From Siphonodentalium dalli (Eukaryota; Mollusca; Scaphopoda; Gadilida; Siphonodentaliidae), in assembly GCA_032622095.1 (NCBI GenBank), contig CP136064.1:115120004-115184003 (forward strand): 64,000 nucleotides of DNA. Direction: 5' to 3'. Of the stretch, positions 1-11,298 are shown piece after piece (position 1 is the stretch's first letter; each line of letters begins with the position of its first letter). Below the pieces are notes generated by a model, which searched no databases, was not told where the DNA came from, and saw only the letters and a list, made by a program, of their open reading frames with translations. The translations under genes were made by a program, and so were the position numbers.

Positions 1-1500
1 CAACCGGGTCAGGTACATTCCACGTCTCGCAATAAAGCTTCGACTGCATGATCACAAATGCTTATATAGTCTCGAAACCAACAAGCTGAAATACGCAAAA
101 GCATAACGGAATATGTAAATTATGTGAGAAGCAAAAAGATGTTATGTAATGTTACCAGCTTAATGATGATGAGAAAATTCAACTAACACTTGATGCATCG
201 CATTACTATGATGTGCCAAATATGACTAAGAATCATCCACAATTCAACGGACATCAAGATAACCAGATACTATCTCTGAAGATGTGCCATACTTTGCACT
301 TAATCAACGTTCAATTATTCGGGGAAAGAAATAAATCAAATACATGTACCCTCTGTATATAATCCATGATGGTTTCCAATCAGCTTCAGAATTTCAGGAA
401 AAACAAATACCTGTATATAATACCAGATAAAGTTAGGCGACTTTTTACTTGATATTAATCTTGATGTTGGTCACAATGCTGGCCAGAAAGAAAAGAAAAT
501 GTAAGATGCAAGAAGGTATGATTCCTTAGAATTGTAGGGTTATTTTTGCATATTTATTTTTGCACCTTACCCACCCACCCACAACTTTTATTATAATTCA
601 AAATGTTTGTATTCAATATAGCCAACTCATGCATGAGGCAGCATGACCCTCTTTCAATGACTTAATAATTGTCACAAATATCTGCACATATAATAACCAT
701 CCAATATTAATGGTGCTACTTTAAGAAAGTTTAGTTGAAATGCAATTCTCAGATATATCATAAATTCAAATAAAAATTGCACACATGGAAACAGATAACA
801 TTCATAATCCCATGAATGTTGAAGTTTCAGTGGGATAAGCGGATTGGTAATGTGGTGTTTAAGAAGAAATGGTAAAACGAAAATAATGAAGGGAACACAA
901 ATCAACTGGCACACGCCAGACAAAAAATAACAGGGGCAGAGTTCCCCTTAATTGTTCTGCAACGAGTATAACACAAAGCCAAAATAATAAAGTGGTCACA
1001 ACATGTTAGTCTCAAAATCACACTCGGGGAATTCAGACCCACTGTACTACCCTGTGTCAGTTTAGTTTATCTGTCATAACTCTGTGTGACATTAATTCCA
1101 ATGAACCACAATTTCTCTTGGTCAAAGTTCTTTGCAATTGAAATAAAATTTAGTGTACACAGCTTATACAAATGAATAATAGATCATTCCAATATATACT
1201 GTTACAACTGGGTGAGAATATATTTAGTATAGAAATGGTTGACCTAAATGGACGAATGGAGGCATGTAATCTAGTACAGCCCGAATCCCTTTGAGGTACC
1301 AAGAAAAGAGCAATGACATAAAACAAAATTAGACTTTATTCTCTCATTAAATATACATATCACACTCATAGCCAAAAATCATGTAAAGAATTCTAAAATG
1401 TCAGACAGCAAAATTACAATTACAGTCAACAGTGAAGAATATTTAAGCTCCCTAGAATGCAGCATCTACTGGACAAATCAAATTTTCAATTATGAGGGAG
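1..1500. other. AT-rich intergenic DNA, nothing recognised
   Basis: No splice-supported exon, RNA gene or terminal-repeat element was recognised. The short open frames here have no family features. The segment near 1170-1210 shares the phrase ATGAATAATAGA with the TTAA element debris at 5640 and 8020, so part may be old repeat. Confidence 0.5.
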
Positions 1501-1752
1501 CAAGCCTTGAAATAGTGTCTGTCATTTGCAGAATGAGGTCCCCAGAGGGTGAATTTAGTTATGCTATCCTGCATAGCAGGCTAGCATCACCAAATTCACC
1601 CTCTGTGGACCTCATTCTGCTTACACCTCAGCAGAATGAGGTTCCCAGAGGGTGAATTTGGTGATGCTAGCCCACTATGCGGGGTAGCATCACTAAATTC
1701 ACCCTCTGGGAACCTCATTCTGCAAATGACAGACACACTATTTCAAGGCTTG
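1501..1752. mobile_element. hAT-type foldback MITE with 8-bp target duplication
   Basis: A 252-bp element that is almost palindromic throughout. Terminal inverted repeats start CAAGCCTTGAAATAGTGT. The 8-bp direct repeat TGAGGGAG flanks it at 1493-1500 and 1753-1760, as expected for hAT transposition. Inside are paired copies of AGAATGAGGTCCCCAGAGGG. Related copies are at 34102-36168 and about 12991-13447. The 85-aa open frame across its left edge is chance. Confidence 0.88.
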
Positions 1753-1760
1753 TGAGGGAG

Positions 1761-2587
1761 GTTACCCATGTATACCAGTGCTTCTGTAAAATCTAAAATT
1801 GAGGACGTTTGGCTGTTGAATGCTGAACAATGTCCATATTGCTTAATTATGATTTGCATCCTTTCATGTTTTGCAGATTTCGAATGAAGGCAGCTCTGGT
1901 CGCATGTGGTACAGTTTTTATTTCTGAAAAGTAAGACGTTATAGTAACAATGGTAGCCTTCTTCATGCTGGAGCATGCAGACAGCATCTAACACCTATTA
2001 GTACAAGCATAATAACATGGAGGCATTCACATGGTGCGTGTAGTGAGCATTGGAAGCATCCAGATGAAAGCATCAAACGCAATAGGACAGTGATGTATAA
2101 TTGGGCATCAGATGCAGTTCCGGTCATTTACGATTACAAAGAGTGAGATAGTGGAAGTTGATCGGAACTGTCTAGGTTGTTATAGTAATTAATATGGTGG
2201 CTTCAAATTCACATCTGATTGAAAATATTGAGCATCGCCTTGATTTTCTGATGCCGACAGCCCAGAAAAGTGCTGCTCGTAATATCATCTGTAAAAACCT
2301 TCATGGATGGAGACTAATTTATTCCCAACTGTTAATTGTTATTGCAAGCTTTTGCAACCTCTCTAATATTCAGCGAGATGCACAACTTCTAATCTTTTCA
2401 TCTGCTGCATATTTACTTCATAACTTTCAATTGTTCTATGTTCACTATTATTCATTCACTAATGCTCAAGACAGCTGATAAAAGAAAATTTCTTCACGTG
2501 ATTTGACAAAGAGTACCAGTACGCATTTTCCTGTTGCTTAAAGCTATGGAAGGTGTTCGTGATGGGTAATTTTACCAATTTTGTTAA
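1761..2587. other. Intergenic DNA, nothing recognised
   Basis: Unique-looking AT-rich sequence. A 94-aa open frame at 2194-2478 has no recognisable domain and no splice or promoter context; I do not call it a gene. Confidence 0.5.
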
Positions 2588-3033
2588 AGGTACTCAATCT
2601 GATTAGACGCTCCTAAATTACTATTTCTTTGGCTTTGGGGGTAATAAATATTTGATTCGAGTCGAGGAACCCACCTATCAAAGCTCAGAGTGATCAGATA
2701 TCAATTTTTGAAGTTTGTTAATTTTTGGAGATGTGGTCCACTTCCATGTGCTCAAATAGACATTATGGGTGTAAGATGGATAACTCAAAAATCAAGTGGT
2801 TACTATTAACAATAATAACCACTTGATTTTAGAGTTATCTATCTTAAACCCGCAATTTGTCTGTTTGAGCACATGGAAGTGGACCACATCTCCAAAAATT
2901 AACAAACTTATGTGTTTGATATCTGATCACTCTGAGCTTTGAAGGGTGGGGTTCCTCTACTTGAATCAAATATTTTTAATCCCCCGAAGCCAAGAAACAG
3001 TAATTTAGGGGCGCTTAATCGGATTGAGTACCT
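2588..3033. mobile_element. TTAA-flanked foldback MITE
   Basis: Arms of about 210 bp are inverted copies around a centre near 2810. Termini read AGGTACTCAATC and its complement, flanked on both sides by TTAA (2584-2587 and 3034-3037). TTAA duplication is typical of piggyBac and Kolobok transposons. A second copy is at 62243-62545. Confidence 0.85.
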
Positions 3034-3170
3034 TTAAACCATTTATATTTATATTCACAATGTGAACTCTTTGAGGGCCTTTAAGTATGTAAACCATATA
3101 GACTCTGCTAGGTATCCATTCAAGATGAAATAGGTCCATCCACAAAAAAATTAAGGATGATGGTAATCTT

Positions 3171-3310
3171 TGTCACATCCGGGAGAATTGTCATTTGTTG
3201 AAATCAAAACCGCTTAAATCACAATATATCAAAACCGCTTTGTCACATCCGGGAGAATTGTCATTTGTTGAAATCAAAACAACTTAAATCACACTCAGAC
3301 AGGTTAAAAG
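3171..3310. repeat. Two-copy tandem duplication, ~69-bp unit
   Basis: The segment starting TTTGTCACATCCGGGAGAAT is repeated immediately, through TTGTTGAAATCAAAAC, at about 3170 and 3239. It looks like a local replication-slippage duplication. Confidence 0.8.
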
Positions 3311-5464
3311 GCAGGAAACCAAATTACACTTTCAAAATAACCTTAACATAAAAAGAACAGGTCCTTTGGATCACATTTACAATACAATTGGCCTTTATAA
3401 CATAGTTACACTTTTGAAGGGCTTACGCCGAATTAGATTATTATTAAGCATACTTTATTTATCAAATCAATTATATAATTCACTCATAAATGTAAATTTG
3501 TTCTCCCATAATGAAATGTAAAAGTTTCTGAAATAGAGAACTTAATACATTGCGGAAGACACACATCGATACAACGTAATTCAAATGCATAGCAGGTGAA
3601 AACTCCAGAAATTGTGTATTTTGCTGATTGCCTCCCTATTTTACACATTCAACAACAAATTCACATCTGCACACTTATTAGAATTATGTTGGATGGTCTA
3701 TAAACAGGGGCAAGGAAGACATAACATGGCTCTGTGTTCTCGAGCAAAATTTATCCAGATGTCGAGGAGATTCATTGTTGCATGACCACTGGGATATACA
3801 TGTTTGTACATGTATGTGTATAGCACTGCTATTGGACTTGGCATAGACACTGATTATTATATTCGTCCTCTTCATTTCTATAATGAAGTAATTTAATTCA
3901 CGTTCAATAATTTGTAACAAGCTCACTATCTCAATAAAATCATATCTCATATCTGAAGGTGAAATATTATTGTCTTGTCCGTAATAAATTTTTTTTTTTT
4001 TTTAAATTGAGACTTTTTACTGAAATATTCTTTTTTGTTGAAATTTAGAATAATTGCAGGCCACGAATTGAATAATAACACATTTTTAATCTTGATTAGA
4101 TTTCATTGAACTTGAGGCTCTCTAACCATGTCCCTGATTACAATGATGTATGCTTTTTCTATAATAATGGCTGAATGTGTAGTCAAGTTTGATGAAGTGA
4201 AGATTTGGGGACTTCAGGCTATGCACTAAATGTACTATGAAAGCAATAAACAGAACAATTTTTTTTGCCCTTATTGCAGAGAAGCACAATCGAACATTAC
4301 CCTGGGAAAATAGAAGTAATTTTTTAATTTGTTGCATAATTTCATAGGATTATTGGATGGGAGGTGCACTAACCAGCTGAGAAGCAACATCACAATCTAC
4401 AAACTGCAACAGAGTTCTGTCCCCTCGCTATGCAGGTCAGACCACTGCCATCATAGCTCCTCTTAACATTTGTTTGTTAGGCCACACCAATCTTATTGCC
4501 TGGTTTAGGAATATTTGGGTGAAAAAAAGTAAATGCAGGAGGGAAAAAAAAAAAAAAAAAAATATTCATCATTGTCTCAACTATAGACAGCTATTAATTG
4601 GAAATGTACTTGAATTTCACAAGATTTTGGAACCGATAAGTTTTTTTCAATTTATAGAAGTAATCTAAGGTATATCTTCTCATAAACAGTTGAAATAATG
4701 AGAAAAAAGGAGAACACATAAGGAAAGACATTGCCATCAACTATTTTCTCACGAAATGTTTCATATTCTCGAGAACATAAACATATTTCACAATATTGGA
4801 AAAAAAGTTGTAGGATGGATTCGTAAATCAGGCTATTAAATTGATGTTTCCTTACACATGGTTGGGAACCACGTGGTTTCGAGTTGATGAGTATCATGCA
4901 TTCAAAATGGCCAAGGAGATCGAAAAACGTGACCAGAAACGAGGAAAATTCTAATAAACTATTATATAACATATTTCATAGTATTCTGACAGCTATGAGT
5001 ATTTACTATACTATTTTTTCAAACTAGCTGATACCTCACTTGCTTCCAAACTCAGTTGTTTGCTCAAACATTCTGACCACAGTTGTCAGTCGAAGAATTC
5101 TCCTAGATGCATGTACTGGTGTGTTCCATGAACCTCCGATTGGCAACTTTGGTCAGAATGTTATAGGGGGGGGCAGTAGGGGGGGGGGGGGAGAACTCTG
5201 CCTTGCAGTCTGCACAAACTACAGAGAATAAAGTGAAGTGATACACTAAGCTGGACTGTTCAAGCACGCAAAGCAAATAAACTTGCTCAATGCAGGTTAC
5301 TTTTTCATATATTTTGCATCAAAATTAGCAGGATGCATTGGCATTCTTTTTACATACAGTAAATCTAGTTGGCAGGAATCATTCTCGCTTTTATATCAGT
5401 GATTAATTCAAGATGAATAAAGGATGAATATTTACATTTTTGTGTAGTTCAAGTGGTTTTTTAG
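3311..5464. other. AT-rich intergenic DNA with homopolymer tracts
   Basis: No gene or bounded element recognised. It includes poly-T near 3990, poly-A near 4545 and a G-rich tract near 5165-5190. Open frames here are short and without family signatures. Confidence 0.5.
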
Positions 5465-5468
5465 TTAA

Positions 5469-6125
5469 ACCCTTTCTTTACTAAATACTCATTGAGGAGT
5501 AGTAACCTTAGGAAATGTTCAAATAAATTCAACAAACTACCCGAACATTCCCCCCGCCCCAATTGATAATTTCTTCTGCACTTGTATTATCTTTCCATCT
5601 GACTGTTGTCTTCTAATTTATACTGAACACCCCTCCCAATGAATAATAGACCATTCCTATGAATGGCAACAAGCCATATTTCCGACTAAATCCTGAAAAG
5701 TTACCCATAATTCTGCTGTGGTTATGGAGTTGATTATTTAGGGCATTACTGTACTTCGTGTTGACATTGTCGCCAAGAGAGATGAAGAACATTACATCAT
5801 CGATCCACTTAAATCACGATTATGATAGTTATATGGTCAATGATTGAACATACCCAGCACAAGGATGTGGAATAAATGCAGAACACTCGTTTGATTAAAG
5901 ATTCTCCATTAACATGAGCGTTGGGTTCTGTCTATATCTATTATTTTTTCTGGAGCTCAACTATATCCAGAAAAACAGACAATACAAGTGTTGAAGATTC
6001 CTAATCATTGGTGGGAAATGTTCAGATAATTAGTTCAACAAATGGACTATAGCCATTTGTCGAACTTATCATCTGAAAATTTCCAAAGCTAACTACTCAT
6101 CAATGAGTATTTATTAATAAAAGGT
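5469..6125. mobile_element. TTAA-flanked MITE with a second MITE inserted
   Basis: Imperfect inverted termini: ACCCTTTCTTTACTAAATAC on the left and the complement of ACCTTTTATTAATAAATACT on the right, flanked by TTAA at 5465-5468 and 6126-6129. The words CTCATTGAGGAGTAG and GGAAATGTTCA recur in inverted order. A partial pogo-type foldback copy (about 5658-5753) sits inside. Related debris lies at 7855-8093, also ending at TTAA. Confidence 0.72.
5658..5753. mobile_element. Truncated foldback MITE (pogo-type end)
   Basis: Contains the right arm of the family at 10780-10960 and 26120-26331: ATGGCAACAAGCCATATTTC through AATTCTGCTGTGGTTA, ending GGGCATTACTG followed by TA. The left arm is missing. 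Confidence 0.75.
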
Positions 6126-6640
6126 TTAAAGTTTTTAAATGTATGTAAATTCATGTGCAATTATAAATACTTCTTCGGATTAAACTGAAAATTCTACATT
6201 AAGAAAATAAACATGACTGATACTTTTATAGGAGACAGATATTTTAATAATACACATGTGTATGTTAATATCGGTAATGATGGAAAAATATATCATGAAT
6301 ATGGTCTTGTAAGCTGAAATCTGAAGAGTTATACATGTATTTACAAATATCACCCTAGTGTAATTAAACCCTAAAGAGCATTTTTAGTTTATAAGCAACA
6401 CACAGGATTCATCTAAAAGTGGGCAGTATATTATTATATTGAAATATATTATCTTTCTTACAGAAGCAACTATTTGAGCAGTTTTAGACAAGTGCGTTGC
6501 AATGTGTTTAATCCGTTGCCAATATCGCTTTTTGTCATTCATGCATTCTGAGCTGACTTCAAAGCAATTCCACAAAATTATTATCTTTCGTTTTATTGCA
6601 CAGCCATTTTATTTTTGTGATATAAAAAAAATACAGAAGA
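6126..6640. other. AT-rich intergenic DNA, nothing recognised
   Basis: No exon, RNA gene or repeat with definable ends was seen. Confidence 0.5.
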
Positions 6641-7310
6641 TGTCAAAAATCGTCCTGATCCTGATGTCCATCAGACCGAACTGGCGCTGAGTTGTTAAAA
6701 TGGGCAGGGCCCGAAGCATGCCTCCCACTAGAACGGCGTCGGGGAACAAATTCTTTTGCATTTAATTCAAACCCGAAGAAGTTACTGACTGCTGTTGATC
6801 TGAAGGTGTCCAGTAACCTGTATTCCAGGACCACGGAAGTGGCAGAGGATAACAAGGAGGAAACATGCTTGGGATCTGTGCCCCAGCTCAAGCTGAGCAG
6901 GGACTGAAGGCATGTAGGGATTAATAAAATATGGATAGGGTGAACACCCAGCCATGCTGACCCCGAGATGTCGACATGTAGCAATGGACGGCATGGTTCT
7001 AGTGTTAGTTAAGAAATACACGGCTGTACCTGGGCACGCCAACCCACCAACGGTCGACCCGAGGGAGCAGATTGACGTCCAGTTCAATAGTCCAAAGAAC
7101 CTATTTGGGGCCGGATGGGGGTGCCCCTCCTGATCCTTGTTTATGATAACTATCGCCCCGAGTTGCTAAGCCAGAGAGGGGAACATTATTCTCTAGTAAC
7201 CTTAACTCAGTAGCGGAAATCTCAAAACGAGGGGAAGCATCTTCAAGGGGAGCTACAGGGAAGGAGATGTACCTGGACTAACAATGGCAAAGCAATACTT
7301 GTCCTGAAAC
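6641..7310. other. GC-rich block of unknown nature
   Basis: Clearly richer in G+C than the AT-rich flanks, with stretches such as GGGCAGGGCCCGAAGC and CCAACGGTCGACCCGAGGGA. Open frames up to 113 aa occur on both strands, as expected by chance in GC-rich DNA; none shows a domain I recognise. It resembles neither rRNA nor tRNA that I can identify. It could be a transposon remnant, a processed noncoding RNA copy or inserted foreign DNA. Confidence 0.4.
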
Positions 7311-7854
7311 ATGATTGAGAGTGATTGCACATGTCAGCTCCCATCCTTTCATGCTAAAATCTCAGATACACATGTGATGCTGATAAGACTGATAATTGAC
7401 TTATTTAATGCTTTTTCCAACTTTTGCAAATATCATAACCAATTAACAGTAACACAGTATTTTATCGAGTTGATAACGTGTAATAAGTGCAATTTACACT
7501 CGTGTATTATAGCACAAAAGCTAAATATTGCTCTTGTCAACTTTACTTAAGATGACAAGTCATTGTGTAGCAATAATTTGAATGGCATGCCGCGAGCAAT
7601 TGAAGAATTAAGTCTCATAATTTTTTGCAAAGTTATTGTCTTAGCAGTAGCATGTGGCGTACGTGCCGTACTTACAACAGAAGTTGCACAATTAAGCAGA
7701 TTTATCGCCAAAAATAAGCGATGTGCGTCTTTAATAATTATTAAAACTACTCTCTCAATTTTTGCGGCAGAGAATTTTTTTCGCCGTTTAACATATGGAT
7801 AAAGAAACGGGACATCAACCCAAACCGATGTCCCAAGCTCCAAGAAAACTTGGT
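7311..7854. other. Intergenic DNA, nothing recognised
   Basis: No splice-supported exon or bounded repeat was found. Confidence 0.5.
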
Positions 7855-8093
7855 CTATACTCAATGATGAGTAGTTCACTCAGGAAATGTTCAGACATTG
7901 GCCATTTGTTGAACTTATTATCCCAACAGTTCCCTCCAATGAATAGGGATCCTCCTGCACTTGTATTATCTGGTTTTTTTTCAGTCTATCCTCTGCTTAT
8001 ATTTCCTGAACATCCCTCCAGATGAATAATAGACCATACCAATGTAGTACACTTTTATAACTGAACAGGAGAATCCATTCAGTAAAGAAAGGG
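7855..8093. mobile_element. Fragment related to the 5469-6125 TTAA element
   Basis: Shares GGAAATGTTCAGA, CCATTTGTTGAACTTAT and ATGAATAATAGACCAT with the 5469 element, and ends AAGAAAGGG followed by TTAA at 8094-8097, the complement of the other element's CCCTTTCTT start. The matching left end is not clear. Confidence 0.6.
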
Positions 8094-8233
8094 TTAATGA
8101 GCACTTGCGCCTTTCTAATTCCTGTCTTTTGCAGTCATTATTACAACTCTAAAATCGGCAATAGTGAAATGTCATGGAGACAATAAAATACATATGAATG
8201 GGATGTCACACACTGCATTGTTGTGTCCATTAA

Positions 8234-8625
8234 CCCTTTACCCAACAAACCGGCCAAAAACGGCCGAATAAAGCTGCAACAGCCTAAATTATCTTGGGTC
8301 TGTCTCAATAAAACCATACAAATATGGATATCATTGGAACCGGCTCATTGACCACATTGTGATGGTTACAGTTATGCCCTGTGCCAATGCATTCTCTTAT
8401 ATATGCGAGTCGACCACAGGTCGCCTCGCATATATAAGAGAATGCATTGGCCTAAAAAAAATCTTTTTTTAACACTTTTTACCATTTTTTCTTACATTCT
8501 TTAACAATTTTATAATTTTTAAAGTGTTAAGCCAATGCATTCTCTTATATATGCGAGGCGACCTATGGTCGACTCGCATATATAAGAGAATGCATTGGCA
8601 CAGGGCCCTTCTGTTGGGTAAAGGG
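8234..8625. mobile_element. TTAA-flanked twin-hairpin MITE (piggyBac-like)
   Basis: Termini CCCTTTACCCAACA and its complement, flanked by TTAA (8230-8233 and 8626-8629). CCYTT ends next to TTAA are the piggyBac pattern. Inside are two large hairpins, each built from CCAATGCATTCTCTTATATA plus GCGAG and its complement, separated by a T-rich spacer. A relative with the same plan is at 39277-39533. Confidence 0.86.
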
Positions 8626-8629
8626 TTAA

Positions 8630-9127
8630 GATATGCAATATCTGCATTGAGCATGCTAACACAAATAGAAGCACATGTAAAAAGCTCGGTAGTGATTTGT
8701 ATTTCATTTTCACTTTCATATTAAGCATCGCACTTATCTAAATGTAAATTTAGCCTATTTGCATGCATGCAATGACAAGAAATATATAAAGCTAGTGAGG
8801 GACAATAAATAAATATAGATCTATTTTCAAAATATTACAGAAAATGTGAAATTGTTTAATTTTGATAAAAGTTAATGTGAAATTAGATCCGTCACACCAT
8901 GGTTGCGCAATGTAAAACTTTTACAAGTGAAATTATTAAATAATAAACTAATATAGATAATGATATTTGTATTCAGCATTTACAGCACTTGGTAATCAAT
9001 TATTAGAATGTAGTTGAGTTGACTGAATTGATACTTAAATGATTTCACCACAACAAGAAGCCACTACTAAGAGCTAAGCATGAACAATGACCACTAAATA
9101 TTAGATGCTTTCTAGTCATTTGTTAAG
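8630..9127. other. AT-rich intergenic DNA, nothing recognised
   Basis: No gene or bounded element recognised. Confidence 0.5.
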
Positions 9128-9131
9128 TTAA

Positions 9132-9502
9132 AGATGCTCTATCTCTTCCTAAATACGTTTTCGGGGTATAAAAAAAATATATACGAGTTGAAAACACCTG
9201 TCTGGAAATGCTTCTATCAATTAATAATGATTTTATATAAATATTTTCTTATATAATGTGATAATAAAGTAGTACATTTTTTTATTAGATAGATTATTGT
9301 TAGATAGAGTTAACCCGCATACTACACTTTGAACAAATGTGAGCCTTAAAATTGTATGTATATTATACCAAAAAATTTGAAATAAAATCAATATTAATTG
9401 ATAGAGGCGCTTCCAGACAGGGGTCTTTCATTCATATTTATTATTTTATAACAAGGACAGCGCAGGAAACTATAAAACTTGTTATAGGAAGAGATAGCCA
9501 TC
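9132..9502. mobile_element. TTAA-flanked imperfect foldback MITE
   Basis: Left arm AGATGCTCTATCTCTTCC and right arm GGAAGAGATAGCCATC are imperfect complements, with an inner pair around CCTGTCTGGAAATGCTTC and its complement near 9405-9425. TTAA lies on both sides (9128-9131, 9503-9506). It is more diverged than the other TTAA elements and therefore older. Confidence 0.65.
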
Positions 9503-9506
9503 TTAA

Positions 9507-10778
9507 ATAGTCATCAACAAAAACAGTAACAAGCACCTATGTTAGTGAATAAGTCCATACTACTTTGATGGCTGTACACTTGTTGTTGGGTCCTACAAAT
9601 ATTGGCTTCCATTCTGACTAAATGTCGATTCAAGCATAAAAAATGTCAGGTGAGGTAAGAACATCTTTGTATAATTGGTGCGACAAAAACAATGTCATAA
9701 TAATCATTATATTGCCTGATCATAACAAATGAAATTGTGAGACAAATATGTCTGTGTCGACTGAAATCGATGCTGTGTATTATACTCTGTATTCACTCCC
9801 CACTTTTTATGGCAGCAACATTGCTTTCACTGTCACCTTGGTGTTTAATAACATCTAGAACTGTCTTTTGAAGTTTAATGGGATAGTAAATTAAAAAAAT
9901 TTAAATTCAAATATTTTGAAGTTATTAACACAAATTAAAAACAAAAAGTGATTTACATTATTATACCCAAGCAAGAACTTCAAAAAGTTTTCGGGTATTC
10001 AAGTGATGGGATATGATCTCTATGGGCGTAGTCAGAGTCGAGATTCATTGCATGAACTAGGGATGACCTAGTCAGTCCCAATGAAAAAAGGTTTATCACC
10101 TGATAGCATTATTATTAGCATATTTTGGAGAAAATATAAAGAAAATAGTATGGACACTTTAAATCAATGGATTTCTTTCACAGACATACGCTGCCAGTTC
10201 TGTGTATGTTCATCAGCAACACACACACATTCCCATAATGCCTAGTACACGATCTACAGAGGTAGATTTCTGACTGACTCATCATGTGACCAAGTCTTCT
10301 CGGTCCACAACAGCTGGGGATATCGGTTGGGATGATGCTGTTTTTGGGCCGAGTCCCATTGCTCTTCTATAGTGGACATTCATTCAAAAGACGTACTACA
10401 TATACACATTGAGCCCGGGCATTCATGTAAGCCGCTCAAAATTGTCTGGAAAATTAGGCTTTGTTTACTTATAATCTTGTTTCTTTGACATTTAACGGAC
10501 CTCTGATATATGCATGTTTGATACCATCATGCTTGGGAAAGGCTGCCATTTATGTTCATATACACAAAGCTTCCATTTGACAAATCTGAAGAAATACAAG
10601 CATTATAACTCCCATCCATGATTCTGGGCATAACGTCCGTTATAGAAGAAGAATGGGGGAGGGACTCGCTCCAAAAACAGCATCATCCCAAGCGATATCC
10701 CTAGCTGTTGTGGACCGAGAGACTTGGTCTAACTCATCCTGTGGGAAATTGGAAGAGGTAAACATGTATGCCCATAAT
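9507..10778. other. Intergenic DNA, nothing firmly recognised
   Basis: AT-rich sequence without splice-supported exons. Segments near 10260-10360 and 10665-10735 share inverted words (ACAACAGCTGGGGATATCGG against CCAAGCGATATCCCTAGCTG; GACCAAGTCTCTCGGTCC-like stretches), suggesting another old foldback element of about 0.5 kb. Confidence 0.45.
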
Positions 10779-10960
10779 CAACTCCTTAACCACAGCAGAA
10801 TTATGGGTAACTTTTCAGGATTTAGTTGGAAATATGGCTTGTTGCCATTCATCGGAAAACTCTCAGTGAGAGCTTTCCGATGAATGGCAACAAGCCATAT
10901 TTCTGACTAAATCCTGAAAAGTTACCCATAATTCTGCTGTGGTTAAGGAGTCGATTATTG
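10779..10960. mobile_element. Foldback MITE, pogo/Tigger-type family
   Basis: Near-perfect inverted repeat: CTCCTTAACCACAGCAGAAT runs into ATGGCTTGTTGCCATTCATC, then mirrors back around 10866. It is the same family as 26120-26331, but the outer CAGTAATGCTC termini are diverged here. Confidence 0.82.
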
Positions 10961-11053
10961 CATAAAAATCTGATTATTTGCTCAGCTGACATTCTATGAG
11001 CCAATCGGCATACATTTAAGATGACACTGACAAGGTTTTCAACCATGCATTAA

Positions 11054-11294
11054 AGGGGTACTGTAAACTAAATCCAACCAATCATGGGACCATCTCCTTT
11101 TATACTCAACAGAATATATGCAACAAATGAATGAATTTGAGCCATGGATGCGTGCAAAATACACTCGCATGCTCTATGAACAATGCAAATACCATGGTAA
11201 TTATAATGAAAATGAATTTATGCTGTTGCATATATTCTGTTGAGTATAAAAGGAGATGGTCCCATAATGGCCGGATTTAGGGTACAGTCCCCCT
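11054..11294. mobile_element. TTAA-flanked MITE
   Basis: Termini AGGGGTACTGTA and TACAGTCCCCCT, with TTAA at 11050-11053 and 11295-11298. An inner inverted pair carries GGGACCATCTCCTTTTATAC and its complement. 241 bp. Confidence 0.86.
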
Positions 11295-11298
11295 TTAA

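Noticed and set aside
2194-2478. 94-aa plus-strand open frame
   Set aside because: No domain, no codon-use signal I can see, and no conserved context.
6643-6984. 113-aa minus-strand open frame in the GC-rich block
   Set aside because: Competing frames exist on both strands and no recognisable domain is present; GC content alone explains its length.
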